Source: Pyrinomonadaceae bacterium (GTDB lineage: Bacteria > Acidobacteriota > Blastocatellia > Pyrinomonadales > Pyrinomonadaceae). Taken from it: DNA of 64,000 nt. Within the stretch, counting starts at the first letter, position 1, and each line of letters starts with the position of its first letter. The stretch covers positions 62,001-126,000 of the forward strand of contig JAHCHG010000005.1 in assembly GCA_026129865.1 (NCBI GenBank). The letters run 5' to 3'. Made by a program: the position numbers and the translations under genes. A model generated the notes under the pieces. That model was not told the DNA's origin, did not search any database, and saw only the letters and a list, made by a program, of their open reading frames with translations. Below, piece after piece: positions 37,500-45,815 of this stretch.

Positions 37500-39758
37500 G
37501 TGAGATCACCATTTCAAGAACCGTTCCCGGCGCCCGCACCTAGCGCCGGCGAACTGCGTTCGACGGAAGATTTCGGTCAAATAAACATTCTTGCTCCGGT
37601 TGTTTCACTTGCCGCCGGTTTTTGTGTCCTGGTTTGGATCGTTCTCGATTACGGCTTTTGGACAAGTGACGGAGCTTTTCCGACCAATCGGGCGATCCTG
37701 CCGTTTGCCGCCGCTTTGTCGATAATTTTTGGGGGCTGTCTTTTTTTAAGTAACTGGCGGAAATTCGGCGGATGGTTGGCGCTTTTGCTCATCGGGCAAG
37801 CCGCGTCGCTGCAGCTGATCAACGCGGGCAATTTAATTCACTTTCAGCATTTTCGATCGTTTACGGAGATGCTCACGGAATATCCGGTCGCATTTTCGAT
37901 CACGGTTCTTCAGCTCATTATTGTCGCCGCATCGCTTTTGCTCCGACGGAAGAAAGTCGGTCGTTTTATAGAAAAACGATTCAACAAACTGCAGATCGCG
38001 ATCGCACTGGGAGCGATGCTCGTTTTCGGTGCGGCTGCGACGCCGGACGCGAACATCTATCTTCGGAGCCTCGCTTCAGCCTTTATTATTCAATTGGGCG
38101 GGATCGGAACGATCGTTTTCGCAGTTAGCGCCATTCCGAAAAGCTCGACCGATAATTTACGCATTAGGCTGAACAGTCTTTTTGAACCGCACGACCGAAA
38201 TGTTGAACCGGCTGTCGACAGATTTTCCATCGTCTGCGCCGTCTGGATCATTTCAATAACTGCTTTTTTGGGAGCGGTAGTTTACCAAACTTACCCGCAT
38301 GTGCCCGATGAAACGCAATATATTTTTCAGGCGAAGAACATCGCCGCGGGTCAGATGACATCGGCGGCGCCGCGCGTTCCCGAAGCATTTTCGATGTATA
38401 TGGTTCCGTTTCGGGAATCGCGCTGGTTTGGAATATTTCCGCCCGCATATCCGGCAATGCTCGCCGTCGGATTAAAAGCGGGAGCAGTTTGGCTGGTGAA
38501 CCCGCTATTAGCCGGAGGCTGCGTCATTCTTGCGTATTTGTTTTTTCAGGAGGTTTATTCTCGTCGTTTTGCGCGGATCGGCATTTTTCTGCTGAGCTGT
38601 TCTCCTTGGTTCATTTTCATGGCGATGAGTCTGATGAGTCATATTTTCGCGCTTTTTTGCGCATTGTCGGCGGCGTGTCTCGTCGCCCGGGCGATTCGCA
38701 AACGGTCGATGGTTGCTGGATTGGCAGCGGGATTGTTCACAGGCATCGAGAGCATGATTCGCCCGTTAGACGGATTAATTCTCGCAGGACTCTTAGGAAT
38801 CTGGCTGCTAAGCGGACATCTCAAAATCGTCGAGAAAATTAAGCTCGGAGCACTGTACGCGTTGGGAACCACAGCCGCGGGGGCGGTCAATTTTCTTTAC
38901 AATTTCAAGGTTACCGGCAGCGCGTTCCTACTCCCGATGGACAACTATTATACGAAGTATTTTTGGGCTGGCGTGATGTCGCTCGGGTTTGGAGCGAACC
39001 GCGGAATGGATTGGGGGTTAGACGCATTTCCCGGACATTCGCCGATAGAAGCGGCAGTAAACGCGCTGCTTAATTTTTATCTGATCAATACAGAACTTTT
39101 TGGATGGACGGCGGGTTCGCTCTTACTCGCCGTTTTATTTTTCTTTTCCGGCAAATTTGCCCGAAGGGACATTTGGATACTGCTCACGGGATTTCTTGTC
39201 GTTGGCGGATACAGCTTTTACTGGTACAGCGGAGGTCCCGATTTTGGTGCCCGCTACTGGTTCTTGCTGATAATTCCCCTGATCGCCGCAACGGTCAGAT
39301 CGATTGAAAATTTAGAACAGCGCGACGAAAGCGATCCGGCAAAATCGAACGACTTTGATCCGCGATTTCTGCTTGCTGCTGTAATTCTTTCGCTCGCAGC
39401 GGTGATGGTCTTTATTCCGTGGCGCGCGGTCGACAAATATTTTCGCTATCTCGAGATCCGACCCGGGATCGCATCTTTGGCAGAAGAACATAATTTTGGA
39501 AAAAGCCTCGTTCTGATTCGCGGAAACGAATCGCCTGATTATCAAGCCGCCTGGTCACAAAACCCGCTGAACTTCGAAGGAGAATCACCGATCTTTGCGC
39601 ATGATAAAGAAAAAGAGATCAGCGCAAAGGTCGTTGCGGCGTACGAAGACAGAATGATCTGGATCGTCGAAGGACCGAGCCTTACCGGTGAAGGCTTTCG
39701 CGTTGTCAGCGGTCCGTTGCGTTCGGACGAATATCTAGCGAATAACGGGAATTTTTGA
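37500..39758 (+). CDS. Large GT-C-like membrane glycosyltransferase
   Basis: 752 residues starting at a GTG, with no strong binding site, so the start is uncertain. About five N-terminal TM helices precede a GT39-like core: the outer loop has YPHVPDETQYIFQAKNIAAG with an Asp-Glu pair, then FGIFPPAYPAMLAVGL, and more TM helices. The last about 120 residues are soluble. The extra N-terminal TM block makes it longer than usual. It would use polyprenyl-P-sugar donors on the outer face. Four bases separate it from the FkbH-like gene. Confidence 0.8.
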   Translation: MRSPFQEPFPAPAPSAGELRSTEDFGQINILAPVVSLAAGFCVLVWIVLDYGFWTSDGAFPTNRAILPFAAALSIIFGGCLFLSNWRKFGGWLALLLIGQAASLQLINAGNLIHFQHFRSFTEMLTEYPVAFSITVLQLIIVAASLLLRRKKVGRFIEKRFNKLQIAIALGAMLVFGAAATPDANIYLRSLASAFIIQLGGIGTIVFAVSAIPKSSTDNLRIRLNSLFEPHDRNVEPAVDRFSIVCAVWIISITAFLGAVVYQTYPHVPDETQYIFQAKNIAAGQMTSAAPRVPEAFSMYMVPFRESRWFGIFPPAYPAMLAVGLKAGAVWLVNPLLAGGCVILAYLFFQEVYSRRFARIGIFLLSCSPWFIFMAMSLMSHIFALFCALSAACLVARAIRKRSMVAGLAAGLFTGIESMIRPLDGLILAGLLGIWLLSGHLKIVEKIKLGALYALGTTAAGAVNFLYNFKVTGSAFLLPMDNYYTKYFWAGVMSLGFGANRGMDWGLDAFPGHSPIEAAVNALLNFYLINTELFGWTAGSLLLAVLFFFSGKFARRDIWILLTGFLVVGGYSFYWYSGGPDFGARYWFLLIIPLIAATVRSIENLEQRDESDPAKSNDFDPRFLLAAVILSLAAVMVFIPWRAVDKYFRYLEIRPGIASLAEEHNFGKSLVLIRGNESPDYQAAWSQNPLNFEGESPIFAHDKEKEISAKVVAAYEDRMIWIVEGPSLTGEGFRVVSGPLRSDEYLANNGNF

Positions 39759-39761
39759 GAA

Positions 39762-41702
39762 ATGAATCAAAATGGAAGCGGAAAAATTGTACGAAAGAAC
39801 GACGATCTGAAATCCCTTTTGCGCGACAGGGACGAACATTTCTGGCAGTTGCTCGCGGATCGTTCGGCTGATGCACAGAGTTTTACAGAGATCATCGCGC
39901 TCGCATCGTTAAGAAAGAAGGCGGAAAAGCTTGGAGTTAAGAACGAAACGGTTTTGCACGACCATCCGCTGCGAATTGCGCTTATCGGCGGCAGCACGCT
40001 TTACCCGTTTTCCGAACTGATCGAACATCTTACGTTTACGGCGGTCGGACCGGTTGAAGTTAAAAGCGGCGATTTTAACAATTACCGGGCAGAGATAACC
40101 GAAGAGACAAGCTTTCTTTACGATCTCAAACCGGACGTTGTGATCATTATTCCCGATGCTCAAAACTGCCGGTACACAGGCGGACTGACCGATCCTAAAG
40201 ATGAAATCGAGAGCGCCGCGTCATCAGTTTGCGATGAGATCCTGCAGCTCGCCGCATTAATTCGCGAGAATCTTAAGGCAGAGGTAATAATTTCAAATTT
40301 TATTTTGCCGCCGTTCACGGATCCCGGACCGCTTCGAACAAGAAGCGCTTCGTCCGACTGGAATTTTAAGAAAACGGTCAATTTAATGCTCGGCACCCGC
40401 GCTCCGAATTATTTGCATATTTGCGATCTCGAATTTTTGTCGTACCGGCACGGCGGGTTGAACTCGATCGACGAGAATGCCTGGTTCGAAAGCAAGCAGC
40501 TTTGTTCGCCCTCGCTTATGGCGTTCGCGGCTCATGAGATCGCGCATCTCATCCGCGGGCTTCGCGAAACGCCGAAAAAGGTTGTGGTTCTCGATCTCGA
40601 CAACACGCTCTGGGGCGGAGTTATCGGCGACGACGGAATGACGGGCATTGAGATCGGCGATACTTCGCCGCGAGGCGAGGCGTTTAAGGCGTTTCAGCAA
40701 TTTATTAAAACGCTCATTTCACGCGGAATACTTCTCGGCGTATGCAGCAAAAATGATTTTGAGAACGCGGTGGAGCCGTTTCGAAGACATCCTGAGATGG
40801 TTTTAAAGGAAACGGATTTTGTTTCGTTCAAGGCAAACTGGGAACCAAAAGCGCAGAATCTGATCGAAATGGCTGACGAGCTGAATCTCGGGTTAGACAG
40901 CTTTGTTTTTATCGACGACAATCCAGCCGAGATCGAGATCGTTAAGCAATTCGCTCCCGACGTGACGACAATTTTACTCGGACCCGACCCCGCGCTCTAT
41001 GTTCGCCAGCTGAAGGAATCGCGCTTGTTCGAGCGGTTCGCTCTGACGGAAGAAGACGCTGAAAGAACCGAGCAATATAGAAAGGAAAAACAGCGAAAAT
41101 CGCTTTTAGAAACCGCCGTCGATATGGATTCTTATCTTTCTTCGCTTGAGATGACAGGGAGTTTCAAGCGTTTTGACGAGCTCGATCTGCCGCGAATCGC
41201 TCAGCTTATCAATAAAAGCAACCAGTTTAACCTGACGACCCGCCGGCGGACACAGGCGGAAATTGAACAGTTGATGAGAGATCCGAATTATGTCGGGTTT
41301 ACGATGCGTCTTTCCGATAAATTCGGCGATCACGGGTTGATATCTATAGTTATCTTGCGGTCGACCGGAACGTCGAATATGGAGATCGACACCTGGCTGA
41401 TGAGCTGCCGAGTGCTAAAACGTCAAGTTGAAGAAGAAGTTGTGAACGAATTCGTCCGAATAGCGCGTTTGAAAAATGTAAGAACGATCAAAGGCATATT
41501 TAAGCCGACGGCGAAAAATTCGATGGTAAAAGACCTTTACCCGGCGATGGGATTCACGCCGGTGAAAATTGATGAGAACCGTTCCGAATTTGAACTTGAA
41601 ACCGAACGTTTTCAAAACAAGGAGTCGTTCATCACAATAGACCGGAGGACAAAACTAAATGAACAAGGAAGAAGCTTTAGCCGAACTGCAGAATATATTT
41701 GA
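39762..41702 (+). CDS. FkbH-like HAD-IIIC/GNAT acyl-loading protein
   Basis: 646 residues in the three-part FkbH layout: an N-terminal SGNH-like part of about 260 residues (IALIGGSTLYPF, SNFILPPFTDPG), a HAD phosphatase-like domain with VVVLDLDNTLWGGVIGDDG (nucleophile Asp about 277, second Asp 279) and IDDNPAEIE, and a GNAT-like C-terminal domain. FkbH proteins take glyceryl from 1,3-bisphosphoglycerate, dephosphorylate it and load it on an acyl carrier protein; other members load related C3 acids. The ACP gene starts inside its 3' end, which fits that job. The acyl group here is not proven. Confidence 0.9.
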   Translation: MNQNGSGKIVRKNDDLKSLLRDRDEHFWQLLADRSADAQSFTEIIALASLRKKAEKLGVKNETVLHDHPLRIALIGGSTLYPFSELIEHLTFTAVGPVEVKSGDFNNYRAEITEETSFLYDLKPDVVIIIPDAQNCRYTGGLTDPKDEIESAASSVCDEILQLAALIRENLKAEVIISNFILPPFTDPGPLRTRSASSDWNFKKTVNLMLGTRAPNYLHICDLEFLSYRHGGLNSIDENAWFESKQLCSPSLMAFAAHEIAHLIRGLRETPKKVVVLDLDNTLWGGVIGDDGMTGIEIGDTSPRGEAFKAFQQFIKTLISRGILLGVCSKNDFENAVEPFRRHPEMVLKETDFVSFKANWEPKAQNLIEMADELNLGLDSFVFIDDNPAEIEIVKQFAPDVTTILLGPDPALYVRQLKESRLFERFALTEEDAERTEQYRKEKQRKSLLETAVDMDSYLSSLEMTGSFKRFDELDLPRIAQLINKSNQFNLTTRRRTQAEIEQLMRDPNYVGFTMRLSDKFGDHGLISIVILRSTGTSNMEIDTWLMSCRVLKRQVEEEVVNEFVRIARLKNVRTIKGIFKPTAKNSMVKDLYPAMGFTPVKIDENRSEFELETERFQNKESFITIDRRTKLNEQGRSFSRTAEYI

Positions 41703-41910
41703 TGACATCTTTTTGGACGAAGTGACGGTAACGCCTGAACTCTCGGCAAATGACGTTGAAGAATGGGATTCGCTGCTGCATATATCGTTAGTCGTTTCGG
41801 TCGAAGAACGTTTTAAGATCAAATTTCGTGTCGGCGAGGTTGAAGCGACCAACAACGTCGGCGAATTTATCGACATAATTCTCGACCGTGTGAACGCCGC
41901 GTATGTCTAA
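41659..41910 (+). CDS. Acyl carrier protein
   Basis: 83 residues, acidic, one ACP four-helix fold. The phosphopantetheine site is EEWDSLLHISLV with Ser38, in the position of the usual DSL. A GGAGGAC binding site lies ten bases before the ATG, inside the FkbH-like gene, with which it overlaps by 44 bases, so the two are made together. It would carry the acyl group loaded by that protein and hand it to the MBOAT enzyme downstream. A dedicated carrier, distinct from the fatty-acid ACP, is the natural reading. Confidence 0.93.
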   Translation: MNKEEALAELQNIFDDIFLDEVTVTPELSANDVEEWDSLLHISLVVSVEERFKIKFRVGEVEATNNVGEFIDIILDRVNAAYV

Positions 41911-43000
41911 CGCCGGTTCCGATAAAATCAAAACAACCGAGTTTGTTCGTCCCGCTTTCGATTCATATGCGCAGGCGGGATTTTTCTTGCTGCTCGTGCT
42001 GGTCCCGCTGATCGTACCCGCGCTGCTGGACCGGCGAAATGCCGGTTTGGAAAAAGCCGCCTATGAGATGGTGCCCGAAGATCTCGGCGCGTTTTCGTTC
42101 GTAAAGAACGAGATATTTGAGAAGAACGACGATCTCGATATTCTCTTTTTGGGCAGTTCCGTGATGTTTGCCGGGATCGACGCAGCGGAAGTCCGCGATT
42201 CTCTAAATCGCGAACTCGGACGTCCGGCGAAGATCGCCGTTTTCGGACATTATTTTAATAGCATTGATGTTTCCTATGTCCAGTTGCGCGATCTTCTCGA
42301 ACACCGGCGTGTCAAAATGATCGTGTATTCAATTCCGAGGTCGCAGTTTACCGAAGGACCCAGCCCGAGCGGTGTCAGATTTATCCGATACAACGATGTT
42401 CCAGAGCTCACGCCCGAACTTCCGCTCCAGGGAAAACTCTCGCTTTATGCTTCGAGCGTTCTCAATTTACCGAAAGATCTGCTTTCGCTGACGCGCAGGA
42501 ACCTTGAACCGCCTTCGCCGTTTGCAGAAGATCTCGGCGCTGACGTTCAGCAAATGGCGATGGGACGCGATGTCGGGAAATTCGTTCGGATCGAGCCGCC
42601 GCCGCCCGGTTTCGAGGCTTCCGAACTGGTAGGATCAACCGACGATCGTTCAAAGTTTCGTTTTTCAAAAGAAACGGTCAGCGATTATCAAAAAGTATTT
42701 CTGATCCGGCTTTTCAAGCTCGCCAGCGACAAAAAGATACCGTTAGTTCTGCTCAATATTCCTCAACTCCATGAAAAACGCAGCCCAAAGATAATCGGAC
42801 TCGATGATTGGGCGCGCGAGTACGGAGTAGAGACTGAGATCATAGGAATCGCTCCGGCGGAGCTGTTTGAGGGACTAGCAGACAGCGAAATTGAAAAGCT
42901 GTATTTCGATGAACGACATTTTAATCAAAACGGAAACGAATTTTTTACGCGAGCCGTGCTGCCGGGCATCTTGGAGGTCTTCAGACAAAATGAAAAGTAA
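41903..43000 (+). CDS. Membrane-anchored SGNH-fold protein (AlgJ/AlgX/DltD-like partner)
   Basis: 365 residues: an N-terminal TM helix at about 25-48, then an extracytoplasmic domain. Motifs of the SGNH fold are visible: FLGSSVMFAGID near residue 87 (block I, Ser nucleophile) and YFDERHFNQNGNEFF near 333-346 (block V Asp and His). Such proteins pair with MBOAT enzymes in polysaccharide O-acylation (for example AlgX/AlgJ with AlgI, DltD with DltB), completing transfer outside the membrane. The ACP and MBOAT neighbours support this; acceptor unknown. Confidence 0.78.
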   Translation: MSNAGSDKIKTTEFVRPAFDSYAQAGFFLLLVLVPLIVPALLDRRNAGLEKAAYEMVPEDLGAFSFVKNEIFEKNDDLDILFLGSSVMFAGIDAAEVRDSLNRELGRPAKIAVFGHYFNSIDVSYVQLRDLLEHRRVKMIVYSIPRSQFTEGPSPSGVRFIRYNDVPELTPELPLQGKLSLYASSVLNLPKDLLSLTRRNLEPPSPFAEDLGADVQQMAMGRDVGKFVRIEPPPPGFEASELVGSTDDRSKFRFSKETVSDYQKVFLIRLFKLASDKKIPLVLLNIPQLHEKRSPKIIGLDDWAREYGVETEIIGIAPAELFEGLADSEIEKLYFDERHFNQNGNEFFTRAVLPGILEVFRQNEK

Positions 43001-43118
43001 GATATTTGCCCGAGTTTTCTACGCTTTCCTCACAGCTGCATGCATTGCGGCATGCACGATATTTTTATATTTGCCTTTTCGCGCCGTTGATTCCGGTCTC
43101 GTTTACAAAGGCTTTTGA
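42990..43118 (+). CDS. 42-residue single-TM protein between SGNH and MBOAT genes
   Basis: ATG at 42990 with GGAGG upstream at 42972-42977, overlapping the SGNH stop codon. The product opens MKSKIFARVFYAFLTAA, has one TM helix of about 20 residues with Cys-Ala repeats, and ends LVYKGF. Its stop at 43116-43118 is one base before the MBOAT start, so translation is probably coupled. DltX, a small single-TM protein with a functional C-terminus, is encoded next to the DltB MBOAT gene in D-alanylation operons; this could be an analogue. Size makes the call tentative. Confidence 0.5.
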   Translation: MKSKIFARVFYAFLTAACIAACTIFLYLPFRAVDSGLVYKGF

Positions 43119-43119
43119 G

Positions 43120-44397
43120 ATGTTAAACTTTCCCGTTTACGCCTTAACTCTGATTGTTTACGTTGTTTGTTCCAGATTGTCTTTAGCGCACAGCGGTCCC
43201 CGGACAAGTATGCGGCTATTTGCCGCCGGCAACGTTTTGACCTTTGGATGGCTGACCTTGCTGACGCAGGTTGACCCGTGGAGCGAGACGACGATTCGCG
43301 ATCTGGGAAGCTCTGCTATTTTAAGGCATATCGCGCTCGTCGGAAGTTACGTTGCGTTGATCGCCTTCGGCTACGTTCTCGTCAGAAGATTTGCCCGGAG
43401 CGACGGCGGTGCCTCGTGGATCGCGTTTTTTTACCCACTGCTTCTCTTAATCGTTTTCAAATACCTTTATTTTCTATGGCAGCCGATCGTCAAGATCGCA
43501 AACTGGGAACCGTGGGTGCTCGGGGCGGCGATAATTGGGCTGTCGTATATGGCATTTCGGTTGAGCTATCTGGTTCTCGAAGTTCGAAACGAAACTGTCG
43601 AAATGCCGACTTTGAGTGAGTATCTCGGATTCGCGTTTTTCTTGCCGACAATGCTGGTCGGACCGATAAACCCGTTTCGCGAGCATCAAAGTTCGATCCG
43701 CGCGATCGAAGACCGCGAGATCCCGTACGGACGGTGTTTGATGCGCGTTCTTGTCGGTCTTACGAAATTTTTGTTTCTCGCGAACCTGGCGAACCAGCTT
43801 ACTTACAGCGGAATATTTCTCGACGGAAAACCGCATTTGCTGATCGATCTTGGAATTGCTGCAGTTTTTTATTATTTCTTTCTTTACCTGAACTTTTCAG
43901 GCTTTTGCGATATTGCGATCGGTATTGCCGGGCTAATGGGAATCAAGGTTAGGGAGAATTTCAACAATCCTTTTGCCGCACGAAATGTTAAAGAATTTTG
44001 GAACCGCTGGCACATTACACTTTCCGAATATACAAAGGACGTTATATTCACTCCGCTCTCAAAAGTGCTGATCGGAAAACTCGGTGTGCGGCACGCCAAT
44101 TCGGCGATCGCTTTAAGCATTTTCACGGTTTTCCTCGTGATAGGGATCTGGCACGGCGTCGGGTGGAATTTTGTCCTATTCGGATTGGTCCATGCCGCGG
44201 GGGTCGTCTCAAATCATCTCTATACCGTATTTCTAAAACGCCGGCTGGGACGCGAAGGTTACAAAAGCTACAACAATAATCGGCTTGTGAACGCGTTCGC
44301 ATTGCTTATCACTTTCGCGTATGTAGCGTTCAGTTTTTCCGTATTCGCCAACGACCGTGCAATGATGGGAATTATCAAAAATGCAATCTTTTCCTGA
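43120..44397 (+). CDS. MBOAT-family membrane O-acyltransferase
   Basis: 425 residues from the ATG at 43120, one base after the small ORF's stop. About ten TM helices. Family motifs: FLPTMLVGPINPFREHQ, FSGFCDIAIGIAGLMG, RNVKEFWNRWHITLSEYTKD and GIWHGVGWNFVLFGLVHA with the conserved catalytic His at about 345. MBOAT proteins in such clusters (AlgI, DltB, PatA) move acyl groups from a cytoplasmic thioester across the membrane to a glycan. With its own ACP, this one most resembles the DltB arrangement in logic. Confidence 0.93.
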   Translation: MLNFPVYALTLIVYVVCSRLSLAHSGPRTSMRLFAAGNVLTFGWLTLLTQVDPWSETTIRDLGSSAILRHIALVGSYVALIAFGYVLVRRFARSDGGASWIAFFYPLLLLIVFKYLYFLWQPIVKIANWEPWVLGAAIIGLSYMAFRLSYLVLEVRNETVEMPTLSEYLGFAFFLPTMLVGPINPFREHQSSIRAIEDREIPYGRCLMRVLVGLTKFLFLANLANQLTYSGIFLDGKPHLLIDLGIAAVFYYFFLYLNFSGFCDIAIGIAGLMGIKVRENFNNPFAARNVKEFWNRWHITLSEYTKDVIFTPLSKVLIGKLGVRHANSAIALSIFTVFLVIGIWHGVGWNFVLFGLVHAAGVVSNHLYTVFLKRRLGREGYKSYNNNRLVNAFALLITFAYVAFSFSVFANDRAMMGIIKNAIFS

Positions 44398-44812
44398 CCA
44401 CAGTTTTTCGGAAATAGCTGAGAATGCGGAGTATTCGCGAAAATATACGATCGGAGATTCAGAATACACGGCATTGACGGATGTTTTCGGCGACCGCAGC
44501 CCGCTTCATGTCGACGAAGGATACGCGATCAGATCAGGATTCAACGAGCGCGTTATGCACGGCGCCATACTTCAAGGATTTTTGTCGCATTTCATCGGCT
44601 GCCATTTTCCGGGAAAGAGGTCTTTGATCCTTTCTGTTTCGGTCGATTACCGGCTGCCGAACTATCTTGGAGATGAAATAGAAATATTGGCGCGAGTTCG
44701 TCAAAAGGTAGAAACAGGAAAAGTTGTCGTTTTGGGGCTAAAGTTCAACAATCTGACGACCGGGAAATTGTCGGCTTCGGGTAAGATCTTAGTTTCAATT
44801 AGAGATGAATAA
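44381..44812 (+). CDS. MaoC-like (R)-hydratase/hot-dog protein
   Basis: 143 residues, a single hot-dog domain. The hydratase-2 motif is FGDRSPLHVDEGYA with the Asp and His pair typical of (R)-specific enoyl-CoA/ACP hydratases, then NERVMHGAILQGFLS. The enzyme adds water to enoyl thioesters or acts in reverse. It overlaps the MBOAT gene by 17 bases and the SDR gene by 8. With the ketoreductase-like SDR it could shape the acyl chain on the ACP, giving a hydroxyacyl group. Confidence 0.85.
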   Translation: MQSFPDHSFSEIAENAEYSRKYTIGDSEYTALTDVFGDRSPLHVDEGYAIRSGFNERVMHGAILQGFLSHFIGCHFPGKRSLILSVSVDYRLPNYLGDEIEILARVRQKVETGKVVVLGLKFNNLTTGKLSASGKILVSIRDE

Positions 44813-45536
44813 GTCGAAAAGATTAAAACGAGCGGTCGTTATCACCGGCGCGACGGGCGGATTAGGCAGCGCATTGTGCCGTGTTTTTGCCAATGCGGGA
44901 TATTTTGTCATCGGAATTTATAATTCAAATGACGCCGCCGGAGCCGCGCTTGAAAGTGAACTCGACGGTTTATCGACAAAATTTATCAAGCAGGATCTGA
45001 CCGTCGAAGGAAAATGGTTCGAGTTTGAAGCAGCGATAAGCAATTTGGATTGCGACCGGTTGACGCTGATCGCGAACGCATGCGCGCCGCTGTTTCCAAA
45101 ATCTCTTCAGCTTGTCGATTGGCAAGAAGTAGAATCTCAGCTCGACGTTACGGTAAAAGGTTCATTCCTGTCATTCAAAAAGGTTTTACCGGCGATGGCA
45201 AGATCGAAGAACGGGATATTTGTCAGCATTCTTTCAACCGCCGTTGATCCGCCGGCGAAAGGTTTTGCAGCTTACGCGATGGCAAAATCGGCTCTCGGTT
45301 CGTTTACGAAATCAATAAACGCAGAGTTTTCTCAGCGCGGGATCCGCGCCTTTTCCTTTTCGCCCGGTTTTATGGAGACAGCGTTAACAGATGCGTGGAG
45401 CGAACATTTTAAGGATCTGATCACCAAAGACGAACAGATCATAGCTCCTGAGAAATACGCCGAACAAATCTTAAAACTGTGTCTTGAAGAAGAAAGATCC
45501 GACGCTTTGCAAAACCATTCAATTTTCACGGCATAG
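44805..45536 (+). CDS. SDR-family reductase, 3-oxoacyl-ACP-reductase-like
   Basis: 243 residues. RAVVITGATGGLGSALCRVFANAG is the cofactor loop (TGxxxGxG); ILST and YAMAKSALGSFTKS give the catalytic Ser and YxxxK. The usual NNAG motif is altered to ANACAP, so the cofactor region is somewhat divergent. Size and context suggest reduction of a keto-acyl thioester in the acylation cassette. It is the last gene of the block before a likely terminator. Sugar reduction is the alternative. Confidence 0.82.
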   Translation: MNKSKRLKRAVVITGATGGLGSALCRVFANAGYFVIGIYNSNDAAGAALESELDGLSTKFIKQDLTVEGKWFEFEAAISNLDCDRLTLIANACAPLFPKSLQLVDWQEVESQLDVTVKGSFLSFKKVLPAMARSKNGIFVSILSTAVDPPAKGFAAYAMAKSALGSFTKSINAEFSQRGIRAFSFSPGFMETALTDAWSEHFKDLITKDEQIIAPEKYAEQILKLCLEEERSDALQNHSIFTA

Positions 45537-45571
45537 CAGGTTGTTCTCACCTGCGGCGAAACATATCGGAC

Positions 45572-45600
45572 AAAGCGCTCACAACATTTATCGCTTTTTC
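45572..45600 (+). terminator. Probable terminator after the acylation cassette
   Basis: AAAGCG and CGCTTT form a six-base stem around a 14-base loop, with T-rich sequence beginning in the right arm. The loop is long, so strength is uncertain. Another hairpin (GCAGG/CCTGC at 45536-45554) precedes it. Confidence 0.4.
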
Positions 45601-45680
45601 TGATGCCGCAATTACCGTACGAAAAATATAATTCAAAAATCGAGTAGAACTTTTAGATTATTTCTTTAATTTCCTCCGCG

Positions 45681-45750
45681 CCGCGCGTGAATGCGGTTTC
45701 CCGTAATGGGTTCTTACGTTTCTAGCACTAGGAATGCCAAGGTCGTACCG
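45681..45750 (+). promoter_or_regulatory. Structured leader upstream of second rightward block
   Basis: Consecutive hairpins: CCGC/GCGG at 45681-45696, then TTTCC, CGTAA/TTACG, and TTTCTAG/CTAGGAA. They lie between the end of the acylation cassette and the GTG at 45816. The first hairpin followed by (C/T)TTCC and a small CCC/GGG hairpin repeats the order seen at 26985-27047 and 27506-27578. The similarity is judged by eye only. Confidence 0.35.
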
Positions 45751-45815
45751 CGCTCGCCGCAGCATTTTCGCAGCTTTCATTTTACATCGAGTTAGCCGCA
45801 TATTTCCTCGAATTC

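Noticed and set aside
45536-45554. GCAGG/CCTGC hairpin as terminator of the acylation cassette
   Set aside because: No T-run follows it; the AAAGCG/CGCTTT hairpin at 45572-45600 is a better candidate.
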